From Paracoccaceae bacterium (GTDB taxonomy: Bacteria > Pseudomonadota > Alphaproteobacteria > Rhodobacterales > Rhodobacteraceae): a stretch of 36,332 nucleotides of DNA. Below the pieces are notes generated by a model, which searched no databases, had not been told where the DNA came from, and saw only the letters and a list, made by a program, of their open reading frames with translations. Numbering within the stretch: position 1 is the first letter of the stretch; every line of letters begins with the position of its first letter. Shown here piece after piece: positions 34,784 to 36,332 of the stretch. Location: NCBI GenBank assembly GCA_902512685.1, contig CABXKH010000019.1:1-36332 (forward strand), in the 5' to 3' direction. Both the position numbers and the translations under genes were made by a program.

Positions 34784-35392
34784 CTAGCTATGCGCCCAAT
34801 CGTTAGGGTCATCTGAATTATTGGGTGACAGTCCAATAATGTCGCCTTTGGTACTACAGCCCAATCCAAGCACTGTTCGGTTTGCATAGCCAAAGTAAGC
34901 AACCACTTGGTTTATTTCCAATATCTCACCGTCGCTAAAGCCAGCCTCTCGCAACTCTAAGATATCGTTTTCTGTAACCTGTGGTGGATGCTGGGTTAGG
35001 CGCCGGGCATAATGCAGGGCCAACTTTTGCTTTGTGTCTAATTCTGTTGCTTCAATATCGCCTTTGGTTATCGCTTCTTTAAGAGTTTGCGCCCTAGCCT
35101 CATTATTTAACAAACGCTTTAGGCCTTCAAAATGGTGATCAACACAATAGTCACACCCATTCAACGCGCTGACCCAAACCCCCAAGGTTTCGAGAAACCA
35201 CTTTGGTAGGGTGTTGGATGAGTGATGCAAAACATACTTGTAAATAGCCATATGGCCTTCCATTGTGTGCGGCCTCAAAGAATGGAGCATCATAATATTG
35301 TCGACATTATTGTCCGGTCCCTTGACGCGGTCGTAGAGTTTTCTCAAACGGCCAGAAGAACTTTCATAGGCAATTGTTTTGATCCAAGACAT
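34784..35392 (-). CDS. AhpD-like peroxidase-related enzyme (carboxymuconolactone decarboxylase fold)
   Basis: A 202-residue all-helical protein of the AhpD/CMD superfamily. The redox motif is complete: C80, C83 and H87 (GCDYCVDHH). Typical are SALNGCDYC, KLALHYARRLT and QVVAYFGYANRTVLGLG. ATG at 35392 is chosen because AGGAG precedes it by five bases; the track's GTG at 35398 is inside that site. Members reduce peroxides or act in substrate-specific catabolic clusters. It is transcribed toward the oxygenase and lies between it and the arginine deiminase-related gene. Confidence 0.87.
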   Translation of the reverse strand: MSWIKTIAYESSSGRLRKLYDRVKGPDNNVDNIMMLHSLRPHTMEGHMAIYKYVLHHSSNTLPKWFLETLGVWVSALNGCDYCVDHHFEGLKRLLNNEARAQTLKEAITKGDIEATELDTKQKLALHYARRLTQHPPQVTENDILELREAGFSDGEILEINQVVAYFGYANRTVLGLGCSTKGDIIGLSPNNSDDPNDWAHS

Positions 35393-35462
35393 AATCACTC
35401 CTAGGTTTTAGCGACCATCACAAAGGCTAATGATCTTGTAAGCGGCTATTTTCGTTGGAGGT

Positions 35463-36332
35463 TCAAGCTGCTCTTTCACGCCTCAAGGCTTGCGCCATGC
35501 AATGGATACCGCCCCCGGTTTTTGAAATTTCGGCGGTATCCACGGCACAAACATCAAATCCACGCGCCCTTAGGTTTTCGGCCAGTGTGGTTGACGCGGT
35601 GGGTACAATCACACGGTCCCTGCCAAGCGACATCAAATTGCACCCAAGGTTCATTGTTTGTTGAAATGGAACATCAATAATCTCGTGCCCTTTGGACTTT
35701 AGCCAATCTACAATACCCGGCTCAGTGCAATCCAAACAAACGGCTGTTAATTTTTCCGCAATCGGCACCACCATCAGATCAATATGAACGTAGTATTCAT
35801 CAATAAATGCGAGCCTGACTTCCCAGCCTTCGGCCTCAAACCAACTTGCAACCTGACGCGCGCCCTCTTCTTGGGTCCGTGCGCCCCCGCAGCCAATCAA
35901 GACACAGCCATCTTCGATGACATTGAAATCCCCACCTTCGAATGTACCTGCTGTGACCATGTCATAAATCGGGATGCCCAGCTTTTCATAGGCCCGGATC
36001 GCCGCATAGTTTTCGCCGCGGCGCCACCATTGCGCCATCGCCGTAATAAAAGCGCCGTAGGGCGTCATCACACTGGAATCGCGTGAATAAACCTGCATTG
36101 TCAATTCCGGCTCAGGATCCAGCATGTGTACATTGACATCATAATGGCGATAAGCCGAAACAAGCTCGGCGTGCTGTGCTTGGGCAAGTTGAATATCACA
36201 AGGGGCATCGCGCAGATGCTTGCGCGACAGGCTTGAGGTTGCGCGGTGAAAAAGATGCGCTGGCGAGCCCAGCAACACGTCTGTTAGCGGGTCGGTTTCA
36301 TTGTCAAACCCCCAGGCTTTTAGCACTGGCGT
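35463..36332 (-). CDS. Arginine deiminase/DDAH-related enzyme, 5' end at or beyond window edge
   Basis: A second guanidine-modifying-superfamily enzyme, unlike the one at 32906 in sequence. Numbered from the GTG at 36326, it has D83 (YSRDSS), E130 to D133 (FEGGDFNV), H181 and D183 (YVHIDLM) and catalytic C276 (GGGIHCMAQ), with NLGCNLMSLG before it. The reading frame stays open to the window edge (codons for Thr and Pro precede), so the true start may be outside. The family includes DDAH, agmatine deiminase and amidinotransferases; the exact role is open. Same strand as the AhpD-like and oxygenase genes and probably in their operon. Confidence 0.84.
   Translation of the reverse strand, partial: TPVLKAWGFDNETDPLTDVLLGSPAHLFHRATSSLSRKHLRDAPCDIQLAQAQHAELVSAYRHYDVNVHMLDPEPELTMQVYSRDSSVMTPYGAFITAMAQWWRRGENYAAIRAYEKLGIPIYDMVTAGTFEGGDFNVIEDGCVLIGCGGARTQEEGARQVASWFEAEGWEVRLAFIDEYYVHIDLMVVPIAEKLTAVCLDCTEPGIVDWLKSKGHEIIDVPFQQTMNLGCNLMSLGRDRVIVPTASTTLAENLRARGFDVCAVDTAEISKTGGGIHCMAQALRRERAA

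Overview
The window looks like a chromosomal segment of a marine alphaproteobacterium of the Rhodobacterales/Roseobacter type with fairly low GC for that group (estimated by eye at a little under half). The reasons are the hemD / Mic60-like (COG4223) / hemY gene order divergent from tsaD-gpsA, the many SBP-dependent and organosulfur-related catabolic genes, and the overall protein similarity. No phage genes, insertion sequences or CRISPR arrays were seen. It reads as a mosaic of short catabolic operons around a conserved housekeeping core. All functions come from reading motifs and recalled family features; no database search was run.

Layout: (1) 1-1307, 3' part of a fused sulfate adenylyltransferase subunit 1 / APS kinase. 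(2) 1504-7375, an operon for a BMP-type nucleoside/nucleobase-like ABC importer (binding protein, intra-operon terminator, double ATPase, two permeases) ending in a cytosine deaminase-like amidohydrolase. (3) 7444-9746 on the minus strand, a metal-ligand-less M24 'pita-bread' hydrolase paired with an M20 amidohydrolase, preceded by a sterol-desaturase-type membrane hydroxylase (9878-10852). (4) 11304-14721, a HutC-type GntR regulator divergent from a split UxaA-family lyase, best read as sulfolactate sulfo-lyase SuyAB, followed by an HpcH/HpaI aldolase with one in-frame amber codon. (5) 14835-19247, a cyclic-nucleotide-binding protein, tRNA-Thr(CGT), an IsdG-like haem monooxygenase, an unknown protein, an orphan double-ATPase of the oligopeptide ABC class and a frameshifted secreted protein. 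(6) 19451-26435, housekeeping: an unknown protein, hemY, a Mic60-like protein and hemD on the minus strand; tsaD, gpsA, a YciI protein and an EVE protein on the plus strand. (7) 26523-30896 on the minus strand, hpsN (sulfopropanediol dehydrogenase) with an SDR, a zinc alcohol dehydrogenase and a ComC-like dehydrogenase, preceded by a remnant of a TRAP transporter large permease; a LacI-type regulator is divergent, with twin operator-like boxes in front of it. (8) 32289-36332, an isochorismatase-type hydrolase, two guanidine-modifying-superfamily (DDAH-like) enzymes, an IPNS-type 2-oxoglutarate oxygenase and an AhpD-like protein.

How the genes may work together: regions 7 and 4 together could encode a route from 2,3-dihydroxypropane-1-sulfonate (DHPS) through (R)-sulfolactate (HpsN plus accessory dehydrogenases, ComC-like enzyme) to pyruvate and sulfite (SuyAB). 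The two loci have different regulators (LacI and GntR), and the local transporter is reduced to a fragment. Region 8 looks like a catabolic set for a guanidino compound, and region 2 for a nucleobase-like compound; in both cases the substrate cannot be read from the sequence.

Three genes look damaged or decaying: the aldolase (a single TAG where glutamine is expected), the secreted protein (one base short in an A run) and the TRAP permease (5' part missing).
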